NCBI RefSeq assembly: GCF_023283985.1
Contig: NZ_JAKIKU010000017.1
Location: forward strand, 1-64,000
Length of the DNA stretch: 64,000 nt
Origin: Shewanella electrodiphila
GTDB lineage: Bacteria; Pseudomonadota; Gammaproteobacteria; Enterobacterales; Shewanellaceae
Direction: 5' to 3'
Shown: piece by piece, positions 42,967 to 50,938 of the stretch
Layout: every line of letters begins with the position of its first letter
Numbering within the stretch: the stretch's first letter is position 1
The notes under the pieces: model-generated
What the model was told of the DNA's origin: nothing
What the model saw: only the letters and a program-made list of their open reading frames with translations
The model's database searches: none
Position numbers and translations under genes: made by a program

Positions 42967-44325
42967 TTATTTACCAATACAAAATGAGCTAAAGATTTTA
43001 CCCAATAGATCATCAGAGGTGAACTTACCGGTAATTTCAGATAGCGCCATTTGTGCCATGCGCAGTTCTTCTGCCAGTAACTCCCCTGCTAAATACACTT
43101 CCAGCTGTTCTTTACCTAGCTGTAAGTGACTTGATGCTAAGTCTAATGCTTCTAAATGGCGACGACGGGCGATAAAGCCGCCTTCTAGGTTACTTTGGTA
43201 ACCCATTAATGTCTTAAGGTGCTGTTTAAGTTCTTCAACGCCTAAACCTGTTTTAGCAGAAATGCGGTAAACGTTATAACCATGTTCATCTGTGGTCATA
43301 ACGGGCTCGCCGGTTAAATCAGCTTTGTTACGTACAACAGTGACGCCAAGTCTTGATGGTAGACGGTCGATAAAGTCAGGCCAAATATCATGAGGGTTAA
43401 CATCAGTAGTAGTTGTGCCATCAACCATAAATAACACTCTATCTGCAGTGGCTATTTCATCCCAAGCACGCTCAATACCGATTTTTTCTACAGTATCAAC
43501 GGTGTCACGTAAACCCGCAGTATCGATAATATGCAGTGGCATACCATCAAGGTGAATATGTTCACGTAGCACATCACGAGTCGTACCTGCTATTTCAGTC
43601 ACAATGGCAGACTCTTTACCTGCTAATGCATTCAGTAAACTCGATTTACCCGCATTCGGACGGCCTGCAATAACGACTTTCATGCCTTCACGGATAATTG
43701 AGCCTTGTTTTGCACTCGCTTGAACTGAATCAAGTTTATCGATGATTTTATACAGTGAGTTGGCAATTTTACCGTCTGATAAGAAATCGACTTCTTCATC
43801 GGGAAAATCAATCGCTGCTTCAACGTATAAGCGCAAGTTAGTGACTTGCTCTACGAGTTGATGTACCTCATCTGAGAATTCACCTTGGAGCGAGTTTAAG
43901 GCGCTTTTAGCAGCCTGTTCGCTGGTGGCATCAATTAAATCGGCAATGGCTTCAGCTTGGGTTAAATCAAGCTTGTCGTTCATAAAGGCTTGTTCACTAA
44001 ACTCGCCTGGCTTAGCAATACGAAGTCCTTCGACTTCCATCACACGCTTAATCAGCATGTCTAGTACGATTTGACCGCCGTGGCCTTGTAGTTCCAATAC
44101 ATCTTCACCAGTAAAGGAATTAGGTCCTTTAAAAAATAAGGCAATTCCTTGGTCAATGACTTCTCCAGAAGCACTTTTAAAGTCACAGTAATCGGCATAA
44201 CGAGTTTTAGGTAAGTGGCCTAGAACGCTGTGCGCGACTTCAGTTGCTTTGTCACCTGATACACGAATGATACCGACGCCGCCACGACCTGGTGCGGTTG
44301 CTTGTGCCACGATAGTGTCTGTCAT
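42967..44325 (-). CDS. mnmE: tRNA modification GTPase MnmE
   Basis: GTPase (TrmE) of 452 residues that pairs with MnmG. The N-terminal tetrahydrofolate-binding domain (VAQATAPGRGGVGIIRVSG), helical domain and inserted G domain with GRPNAGKSSLLNALAG (about 221-236), GTTRD and NKAD are present; the C-terminus ends with the conserved CIGK. Lies at the end of the rpmH-rnpA-yidD-yidC cluster but after its terminator. Confidence 0.96.
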   Translation of the reverse strand: MTDTIVAQATAPGRGGVGIIRVSGDKATEVAHSVLGHLPKTRYADYCDFKSASGEVIDQGIALFFKGPNSFTGEDVLELQGHGGQIVLDMLIKRVMEVEGLRIAKPGEFSEQAFMNDKLDLTQAEAIADLIDATSEQAAKSALNSLQGEFSDEVHQLVEQVTNLRLYVEAAIDFPDEEVDFLSDGKIANSLYKIIDKLDSVQASAKQGSIIREGMKVVIAGRPNAGKSSLLNALAGKESAIVTEIAGTTRDVLREHIHLDGMPLHIIDTAGLRDTVDTVEKIGIERAWDEIATADRVLFMVDGTTTTDVNPHDIWPDFIDRLPSRLGVTVVRNKADLTGEPVMTTDEHGYNVYRISAKTGLGVEELKQHLKTLMGYQSNLEGGFIARRRHLEALDLASSHLQLGKEQLEVYLAGELLAEELRMAQMALSEITGKFTSDDLLGKIFSSFCIGK

Positions 44326-44356
44326 TGAGGAAAACCTTGTTGAAAATAGTAAAGGA

Positions 44357-44380
44357 AAAGGCGGCTTAATAGCCGCCTTT
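44357..44380 (-). terminator. Terminator after yidC
   Basis: Perfect ten-base stem AAAGGCGGCT / AGCCGCCTTT with loop TAAT, 28 bases beyond yidC. On the minus strand it is followed by CTTTTCCTTTAC, a moderate U tract. Confidence 0.75.
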
Positions 44381-44407
44381 AAAGATTATATCAGTTTGAG
44401 CTATGAC

Positions 44408-46036
44408 TTATTTTAAGCCTTTTTTCTCAAGACCTGCATAAATAATCTTTTGTTGTGTAATCGCCACTAAGTTACCCACTAACCAGTATAGTACTAGGCC
44501 TGATGGGAACCATAGGAAGAACACAGTAAAGATAACCGGCATCCACTGCATCATCTTAACTTGCATAGGATCCATGGTTGGTGCCATTGGTTGCATTTTC
44601 TGCATTAACCACATTGACACACCCATTAGTAACGGTAGTACGTAGTAAGGGTCTTGAACCGATAAATCGTCAATCCAAAGCATGAATGGTGCGTGACGCA
44701 ATTCATAACTTTCTAGTAATACCCAGTATAATGCGATGAAAATTGGCATTTGCAGCAAGATAGGAAGACAGCCACCCATTGGGTTAACTTTCTCTTTCTT
44801 GTACAGCTCCATCATTGCTTGACCCATCTTCTGACGGTCATCACCGAAACGTTCTTTCAGTTCAGCAAGTTTTGGCTGTAGGTTACGCATTTTTGCCATT
44901 GAGGTGTATTGCGCTTTAGTCAGTGGATATAACAGACCACGAACAGAAAGCGTAATTAAGATAATTGCCAAACCCCAGTTAGTTACAATCGACTGGAAGA
45001 ACATCAGTAGTTTGTAAATTGGAATAGCTAACCACCAAAGGAAACCATAATCGACTACTAAGTTCAGGGTTTCTGAAATAGAAGAAAGGGCTTTCTGGTC
45101 TTTAGGACCTACAAAGAACTGCGCACTGATGGTTTGTTGTGTACCAGGAGCAATATCATGAACAGCACCACGGAAACCAATGTTCGCTTGTCCACCAGCA
45201 CTCATGCTAGTGAAAATAGTGTTTGAATCAGTTGCTGGTGGCACCCAAGCTGACACGTAGTAATGTTGAAGCATTGCAGCCCAACCACCCAGTGTTTGTT
45301 GGTTCAGGTTACTTTTAGCAATATCTTCAAAATCATACTTTTCGTAACGCACGTTTTGAGTAGAGAATGCTGCACCACGGTAAGTTGGCATCATCATGCT
45401 GCTTTCAGATGCTTGAACGGTTTGTTTAATTTGACCGTACATTTGCATTTGAAGCGGAGCTGCAGTGGTGTTGTTTACGTTGTAATCAACAGTCACATCA
45501 TATTGGCCACGAGTGAAGGTAAATACTTTGGTGTAACTTGCGCCATTTGCATCTACATAGCTTAATGGTACAGATAAAGAGTCTTGGCCAGCCGCTAATT
45601 CATATTCTTCTGATTCAGCAGAAAAATGCGCACGTCCATGAGTACTGCTATCAATACCATCACGACCGATTAAACCACTTTGAGAAATATAGTTGAATGT
45701 ACCGTTTTGCTCTAATAGAACAAATGAGTCATCACTGTCGATTTCAACTTTATGGTCAACCAGCGCTGCGTAAACAATATCACCACCGACAGGGTCGATT
45801 TTGATATCTAGCTGATCAGTTTTAACTGAAATGAGGTTTTGCGTCGCCGGTAATTGAACAGGCATGCTTGAATCAGCATCGGGTACATCGCCAATGTTTG
45901 ACGAAGGTACGTTATTCGTTTGAACAACCGATTGTGTTGCTGTCGGTTGTGGTGCTTTATCGTCTTGCCATGCTTGCCAAAGTAAAAAACTGACAAACAG
46001 TAGTGCGATAAGCATTAAATTGCGTTGAGATTCCAT
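44408..46036 (-). CDS. yidC: Membrane protein insertase YidC
   Basis: Inner-membrane insertase of 542 residues. An N-terminal span (about 5-20) precedes a large periplasmic beta-super-sandwich domain (about 60-320), then five spans including NPMGGCLPILLQMPIFIALYWVL (within 415-440) with the conserved hydrophilic groove. Ends QQKIIYAGLEKKGLK. Upstream yidD starts three bases away, so translation may be coupled. Confidence 0.97.
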   Translation of the reverse strand: MESQRNLMLIALLFVSFLLWQAWQDDKAPQPTATQSVVQTNNVPSSNIGDVPDADSSMPVQLPATQNLISVKTDQLDIKIDPVGGDIVYAALVDHKVEIDSDDSFVLLEQNGTFNYISQSGLIGRDGIDSSTHGRAHFSAESEEYELAAGQDSLSVPLSYVDANGASYTKVFTFTRGQYDVTVDYNVNNTTAAPLQMQMYGQIKQTVQASESSMMMPTYRGAAFSTQNVRYEKYDFEDIAKSNLNQQTLGGWAAMLQHYYVSAWVPPATDSNTIFTSMSAGGQANIGFRGAVHDIAPGTQQTISAQFFVGPKDQKALSSISETLNLVVDYGFLWWLAIPIYKLLMFFQSIVTNWGLAIILITLSVRGLLYPLTKAQYTSMAKMRNLQPKLAELKERFGDDRQKMGQAMMELYKKEKVNPMGGCLPILLQMPIFIALYWVLLESYELRHAPFMLWIDDLSVQDPYYVLPLLMGVSMWLMQKMQPMAPTMDPMQVKMMQWMPVIFTVFFLWFPSGLVLYWLVGNLVAITQQKIIYAGLEKKGLK

Positions 46037-46039
46037 AGC

Positions 46040-46294
46040 CTATTTGTTACACCTGTCGTTTTTAGGGGGGACGGGATCACTTCCGCCGGGATGTAAAGGG
46101 TGACATTTTAGTATGCGTTTCGCTGCAAGCCAACAACCTTTCGCAGTTCCATGCGTTTTTATTGCATCAATTGCATAATAAGAGCACGTTGGGTTGAATC
46201 TACAGCGAGGTCCCAGCATGGGGCTGATAAGAAGTTGATAACCACGAATAGCCTTGGTGGCTAGCCATTGTAACGGCGACTGAGCTTGCGCCAT
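46040..46294 (-). CDS. yidD: Membrane protein insertion efficiency factor YidD
   Basis: An 84-residue protein with the family motif GPRCRFNPTCSYYAIDAI (about 29-46) and three conserved cysteines. Helps YidC-dependent insertion by a poorly known mechanism. It overlaps the end of rnpA by 34 bases, a conserved arrangement, and ends four bases from yidC. Confidence 0.92.
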   Translation of the reverse strand: MAQAQSPLQWLATKAIRGYQLLISPMLGPRCRFNPTCSYYAIDAIKTHGTAKGCWLAAKRILKCHPLHPGGSDPVPPKNDRCNK

Positions 46295-46617
46295 AACTTC
46301 TCTGTTAATTTATGTAGTTCTGCATTTTCCATATCGACCACGCCATTTCGAACCAAGACTACAATATCAAGATTTGGGATGTCATGCTGACTTAAACGGA
46401 AATTTGTTCTGATTATTCGCTTAATACGATTACGGTCGCTGGCATTTTTAACAAAACGTTTAGCAACTGTTAATCCAATACGAGGATGCTGTTCTGAATT
46501 AGGTATAGCGAGCAGAGTTATTTCAGCAGAAGATGCTTTGATGGGATTTGAAAATACAGATTTAAATTGCGCGGGAGTTAACAAACGTAACTCCCGCGTA
46601 AAAGCATAGCTAGTCAC
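46261..46617 (-). CDS. rnpA: Ribonuclease P protein component
   Basis: Protein subunit of RNase P, 118 residues. The RNR motif KNASDRNRIKRIIRTNFR (about 57-74) and TRELRLLTPAQFKSVF N-terminus are diagnostic. Between rpmH and yidD. Confidence 0.94.
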   Translation of the reverse strand: MTSYAFTRELRLLTPAQFKSVFSNPIKASSAEITLLAIPNSEQHPRIGLTVAKRFVKNASDRNRIKRIIRTNFRLSQHDIPNLDIVVLVRNGVVDMENAELHKLTEKLWRKLSRRYNG

Positions 46618-46633
46618 TATGAATATCTACCGA

Positions 46634-46771
46634 TTAAGCAGATAAACGAGCGCGACCTTTTGCACGACGACGTGCAATCACTTTACGGCCGCCTACAGTG
46701 GCCATACGTGCGCGGAAGCCGTGAGAACGCTTACGCTTCAGGTTGCTTGGTTGAAAAGTACGTTTACTCAT
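46634..46771 (-). CDS. rpmH: 50S ribosomal protein L34
   Basis: A 45-residue, very basic protein: it begins [19 protein letters not shown] and ends [12 protein letters not shown] (translated by me from the minus strand). Too short to be caught by a length cut-off but unmistakable. Sits just upstream of rnpA, transcribed away from dnaA, as in most bacteria. Confidence 0.95.
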
Positions 46772-46847
46772 TTTGGCAATCCGTATATTTAGTAGTTAAT
46801 AAACCTTACATTCTTAAAATAAGAGGTAAGGGCAAAAAAGAGGCCGA

Positions 46848-46876
46848 ATTGTAATCACTTTAATCACTACCGTCAA
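46848..46876 (-). promoter_or_regulatory. Sigma-70 promoter of rpmH-rnpA
   Basis: On the minus strand TTGACG (46871-46876), 17 bases, TACAAT (46848-46853), about 70 bases upstream of the rpmH ATG. Confidence 0.65.
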
Positions 46877-46948
46877 CAAGGAAAGTAGCTATATGAACAA
46901 TTTTTACCTAATTAGTTTTTCGTTAAACGCCAAAAATGCACCACAGGA

Positions 46949-47171
46949 TGTGGATAACTCTGTGAATCAACACTACATGTAGTGGATCAAAGGCAGTTTT
47001 ACGAGATCAAACTGCGGCTATTATAGATCAAGAGTGATCGGTTAATAAAGCAGGATCTGCGAACAAATACGATTAATTGGATCGTTTTTGATCTTTAAAG
47101 ATCACAGATATCCACATACAATGATCAGGCTGGGGATAAATATTTTTTTATCGATAGCGATCATTGAGATC
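46949..47171. promoter_or_regulatory. DnaA-box and GATC cluster upstream of dnaA
   Basis: Eleven GATC sites lie between 46985 and 47171. DnaA-box-like nonamers: TTATCCACA on minus (46949-46957, perfect), a TGTGAATCA variant (46961-46969), ATATCCACA on plus (47108-47116), and TGGGGATAA (47131-47139). The segment 47080-47103 with GATC-T5-GATCTTTAAAGATC recalls the unwinding repeats of oriC. It probably serves DnaA autoregulation and SeqA/Dam control; a second replication origin is possible but unproven. Confidence 0.7.
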
Positions 47172-47219
47172 TAACGATAGAATACCCCTCCTTCAACAAA
47201 CGATATTAAGGAATTTTAA

Positions 47220-48608
47220 GTGGCGGTTTCACTTTGGCAACAATGTATCGGCAGGCTGCAAGACGAACTTTCTGCGCAGCAATTCAGTATGTGGATCCGT
47301 CCGTTACAGGCTGAAATGGATGGCGATACTTTGGTACTTTATGCACCTAATCGTTTTGTACTCGATTGGGTTCGAGATAAGTACATCAATATCATCAATC
47401 AATTTTTTACCGAACAGTTAGGTGGAAATGCCCCTAAGCTGCGCTTTGATATTGGTAGCCGTCCGTCAGCGGTCAGAACACCTGCACCTGTAAAGGCAGA
47501 GGTAAGACAACCGCAAAGCACTCAAGCTAAGCCACGTGTTAGCACTGCATTTAATACGCAAGCAGAGCCAGTTGAACATGCGAACCATCGCAGTAACATC
47601 AACCCAACTTACCAGTTTGATAATTTTGTTGAAGGTAAATCAAACCAATTAGGTAAAGCGGCGGCACTGCAAGTAGCAGAAAACCCTGGTGGTGCATACA
47701 ACCCATTATTCCTATATGGCGGCACCGGTTTAGGTAAAACCCATTTATTACATGCTGTGGGTAATGGCATTATTAAAAATAATCCCAATGCTAAAGTGGT
47801 TTATATGCATTCTGAGCGTTTTGTTCAGGATATGGTTAAAGCATTGCAAAATAATGCAATTGAAGACTTCAAACGTTATTACCGTAGTGTAGATGCACTC
47901 TTTATTGATGACATTCAATTCTTTGCCAATAAAGATCGTTCACAAGAAGAATTCTTTCATACCTTCAATGCACTATTAGAAGGTAATCATCAGATCATCC
48001 TGACATCTGATAAGTACCCTAAAGAAATTGATGGGGTAGAAGATCGTTTAAAATCACGTTTTGGTTGGGGGTTAACGGTGGCGATTGAGCCTCCAGAACT
48101 GGAAACCCGTGTGGCAATCTTAATGCGTAAAGCAGAAGAGAGTGGTATTAACCTTCCTGATGAAGTGGCTTTCTTTATTGCTAAGCGTTTACGTTCTAAT
48201 GTTCGTGAATTGGAAGGCGCATTAAACCGCGTGATTGCCAACGCTAACTTTACCGGCAGACCCATCACAATTGATTTTGTCCGTGAAGCATTACGTGATT
48301 TATTAGCACTGCAAGAAAAATTAGTGACCATTGATAATATTCAAAAGACGGTTGCTGAATACTACAAAATTAAAATGGCTGATATGTTATCTAAGCGTCG
48401 TTCTCGCAGTGTTGCGAGACCTCGTCAAGTCGCGATGGCATTATCAAAAGAACTAACTAACCAAAGCTTACCTGAAATTGGGGATGCCTTTGGGGGTCGT
48501 GATCATACTACCGTATTACACGCATGCAGAAAAATTGCCCAATTGCGTGAAGAAAGTCATGACATTAAAGAAGATTATGCTAACTTGATACGTACATTAT
48601 CTTCTTAA
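47220..48608 (+). CDS. dnaA: Chromosomal replication initiator DnaA
   Basis: Initiator ATPase of 462 residues. Domain I (about 1-80) interacts with helicase; Walker A GGTGLGKT is 167-174; Walker B LFIDDIQFF; domain IV ends with RSRSVARPRQVAMALSKEL and the DnaA-box reading motif GGRDHTTVLHACRKI. GTG start with AAGGA seven bases upstream, as in E. coli. First gene of dnaA-dnaN-recF-gyrB. Confidence 0.97.
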   Translation: MAVSLWQQCIGRLQDELSAQQFSMWIRPLQAEMDGDTLVLYAPNRFVLDWVRDKYINIINQFFTEQLGGNAPKLRFDIGSRPSAVRTPAPVKAEVRQPQSTQAKPRVSTAFNTQAEPVEHANHRSNINPTYQFDNFVEGKSNQLGKAAALQVAENPGGAYNPLFLYGGTGLGKTHLLHAVGNGIIKNNPNAKVVYMHSERFVQDMVKALQNNAIEDFKRYYRSVDALFIDDIQFFANKDRSQEEFFHTFNALLEGNHQIILTSDKYPKEIDGVEDRLKSRFGWGLTVAIEPPELETRVAILMRKAEESGINLPDEVAFFIAKRLRSNVRELEGALNRVIANANFTGRPITIDFVREALRDLLALQEKLVTIDNIQKTVAEYYKIKMADMLSKRRSRSVARPRQVAMALSKELTNQSLPEIGDAFGGRDHTTVLHACRKIAQLREESHDIKEDYANLIRTLSS

Positions 48609-48627
48609 TATCAGGAAATTGAGTCGA

Positions 48628-49728
48628 ATGAAATTTTCAATTGATAGGGATGCCCTATTAAAACCACTTCAATTAGTGTGTGGCGCAGTAGAAAGACGTC
48701 ACAATTTACCTATTTTATCCAACTTGCTAATCGAAGTTAGTGAAGACTCACTTAAGCTTACAGGTACGGATTTAGAGGTTGAGCTTGTTGGTCAGGCTCC
48801 TATTCAAGGTGAAGTTGAAGTGGGCAGTACGACTGTTCCTGCTAAAAAGCTATTAGACATTGTTAAGTCACTTCCAGAACAAGTCGAAATCAAGATTGAG
48901 CAACAAGAAAACAAATGGTTATTGCGCTCAGGCCGAAGCCGATTTTCTTTAGCAACCTTACCAGCATCCGATTACCCGAATGTTGAAGCATTCCAAGCTG
49001 AAATAGAATTTAGCCTTAAACAAGGCACGCTTAAGTCGATTATTGATTCAACTCAATTTTCAATGGCTAACCAAGATGTGCGTTATTACCTGAATGGTTT
49101 GTTATTTGAAACCTCTGGTACTTCATTAAAAGCGATTGCGACTGACGGACACCGTTTAGCATTAAGTCATCGTGACATTGGTATTGCACTACCTGAAAAA
49201 CAAGTCATTGTGCCGCGTAAAGGTGTGGTAGAAATGTCTCGTTTGCTAGAAAGTGAAGACAAAGAAATTAATATTGCCATTGGCGATAGTGCTATACGTG
49301 CGACCACTGACAATGCGGTATTTACCAGTAAGTTAGTTGATGGACGCTTCCCTGATTATCGCCGTGTATTGCCAAAAGGCGGTGATAAGATTGTCGTTGC
49401 TAGTCGAAACCACTTAAAACAAGCATTAACACGAGCTTCTATTTTATCTAATGAGAAGTTCCGTGGGGTGCGTATTCAGCTTGAACCTGGTTTATTGCGC
49501 ATTACTGCCAACAACCCTGAGCAGGAAGAAGCTGAAGAAATTATCGATGTTGAATATAACGCTGAAAATTTAGAAATTGGCTTCAACGTAAGCTATTTGC
49601 TAGATGTATTGAATAACTTAGCCAGTGACGACGTCAGAATCACGCTTATTGATGGAAACTCGAGTGCGTTAATAGAAAACCACGCCGAAGAAGATTCAAT
49701 GTATGTCGTGATGCCTATGCGTTTATAG
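48628..49728 (+). CDS. dnaN: DNA polymerase III beta sliding clamp
   Basis: Processivity clamp, 366 residues like E. coli. Three repeated clamp domains; ends YVVMPMRL, the conserved C-terminus. I use ATG reading MKFSIDRDALLKPLQ with AGGAAA upstream; a TTG three codons earlier is ignored. Confidence 0.97.
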   Translation: MKFSIDRDALLKPLQLVCGAVERRHNLPILSNLLIEVSEDSLKLTGTDLEVELVGQAPIQGEVEVGSTTVPAKKLLDIVKSLPEQVEIKIEQQENKWLLRSGRSRFSLATLPASDYPNVEAFQAEIEFSLKQGTLKSIIDSTQFSMANQDVRYYLNGLLFETSGTSLKAIATDGHRLALSHRDIGIALPEKQVIVPRKGVVEMSRLLESEDKEINIAIGDSAIRATTDNAVFTSKLVDGRFPDYRRVLPKGGDKIVVASRNHLKQALTRASILSNEKFRGVRIQLEPGLLRITANNPEQEEAEEIIDVEYNAENLEIGFNVSYLLDVLNNLASDDVRITLIDGNSSALIENHAEEDSMYVVMPMRL

Positions 49729-49772
49729 TTTCTATTGAACTAAATAGATTACCGAAACGTTTTTATCCCAAG

Positions 49773-49799
49773 AAGGTGCTACATTAAGGCACCTTTTTT
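49773..49799 (+). terminator. Terminator between dnaN and recF
   Basis: Stem AAGGTGC / GCACCTT with nine-base loop and a six-base T run. It partly separates dnaAN from recF-gyrB expression. Confidence 0.65.
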
Positions 49800-49840
49800 A
49801 GTTTTATGTCTTTGTTGATAGGTTTGAGAAATTACCACTC

Positions 49841-50923
49841 ATGAGTTTAACCCGTCTTAATATCGCCCAGTTTCGTAATATCCTTTCGGCGTCATTAACA
49901 CCAGCGTCAGGTTTAAACTTGATTTATGGTGAAAATGGCAGTGGAAAAACCAGTATATTAGAAGCGATATATTTTTTGGGAATGGGGCGTTCTTTTCGAA
50001 GTCACTTATCGCAAAGGGTGATTAATATTGAGCAAGACAGCCTAACGTTATTTGCCGAACTCGAAATGGAGTCGGGTGAAGCGAAATTAGGCCTAAGACG
50101 TTTTAGAAATGGCGACATTGATGTCAAAATGAATGGCGATAAAGTGAAGCGATTATCTGTTTTAGCTGAAACGTTACCTATTCAAGTTATCACCCCTGAA
50201 AGTTTTTCTTTGCTATTTGAAGGTCCAAAAGCCCGCCGTCAATTCATTGATTGGGGCGCTTTTCATGCTGACGTTAATTTTTATCAAGCATGGGTAAATA
50301 CGAGAAGAATTTTAAAGCAAAGAAATCAGCTGCTTAGAGACGGATCTTCTTATGCCACAATTCAATTTTGGGATAAGGAATTGGTGCGGTATGCTGAACA
50401 AGTTACTTCGATACGAAATCACTATGTAGACTCGTTAAATGAGCTACTTAAGGGTATAATCGAAGAGTTTTTACCACGAGTTGATATTAAAGTTTCCTTT
50501 ACTCGTGGCTGGGATAGCAAAACGGATTTTTCCGAGTTACTCGAAACTCAATATCACCGAGATTTATCATCGGGTAATACAGGTAGTGGACCACACAAAG
50601 CAGATTTGCGATTACGTGTTGGCAACCTACCCGTGCAAGATGCGTTATCCCGAGGACAGTTAAAATTATTAGTCTGTGCACTGCGTATTGCACAAGGCAA
50701 ATTGCTTCAAGAACAACAGAACAAGCATAGTATTTACCTTGTGGATGATCTTCCATCTGAGTTGGATGCACAACATAGGCAGCTATTGCTAAAACAGTTA
50801 ACCGAAACCGGTGCACAAATTTTTGTCACAGCGATTGATCCTGTTGCAATAGTCGATTCGCTGGCAAGCCCGCCAAGTAAAATGTTTCATGTGGAACACG
50901 GGCAAGTCACGGTAGTTGAATAA
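49841..50923 (+). CDS. recF: DNA replication and repair protein RecF
   Basis: SMC-like ATPase, 360 residues. Walker A is YGENGSGKTSILEAIYF (about 29-45); signature LSRGQLKLLV (about 268-277); Walker B IYLVDDLPSELD. Its last codons read KMFHVEHGQ, produced by a parS-like DNA sequence. Confidence 0.95.
   Translation: MSLTRLNIAQFRNILSASLTPASGLNLIYGENGSGKTSILEAIYFLGMGRSFRSHLSQRVINIEQDSLTLFAELEMESGEAKLGLRRFRNGDIDVKMNGDKVKRLSVLAETLPIQVITPESFSLLFEGPKARRQFIDWGAFHADVNFYQAWVNTRRILKQRNQLLRDGSSYATIQFWDKELVRYAEQVTSIRNHYVDSLNELLKGIIEEFLPRVDIKVSFTRGWDSKTDFSELLETQYHRDLSSGNTGSGPHKADLRLRVGNLPVQDALSRGQLKLLVCALRIAQGKLLQEQQNKHSIYLVDDLPSELDAQHRQLLLKQLTETGAQIFVTAIDPVAIVDSLASPPSKMFHVEHGQVTVVE
50883..50898. other. 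Degenerate parS-like site in recF
   Basis: TGTTTCATGTGGAACA differs from the parS form TGTTTCACGTGGAACA at one position, in the CACGTG core. Codon for His is kept (CAT for CAC). Likely a decayed or weak ParB site. Confidence 0.45.
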
Positions 50924-50938
50924 AAACGAGAGAGAAAT

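Noticed and set aside
46660..46854. Plus-strand open frame over rpmH
   Set aside because: Antisense to L34, which is unmistakable on the minus strand.
50499..50816. Open frame of 105 codons opposite recF
   Set aside because: Lies wholly inside recF on the other strand with no ribosome site; a shadow of conserved coding sequence.
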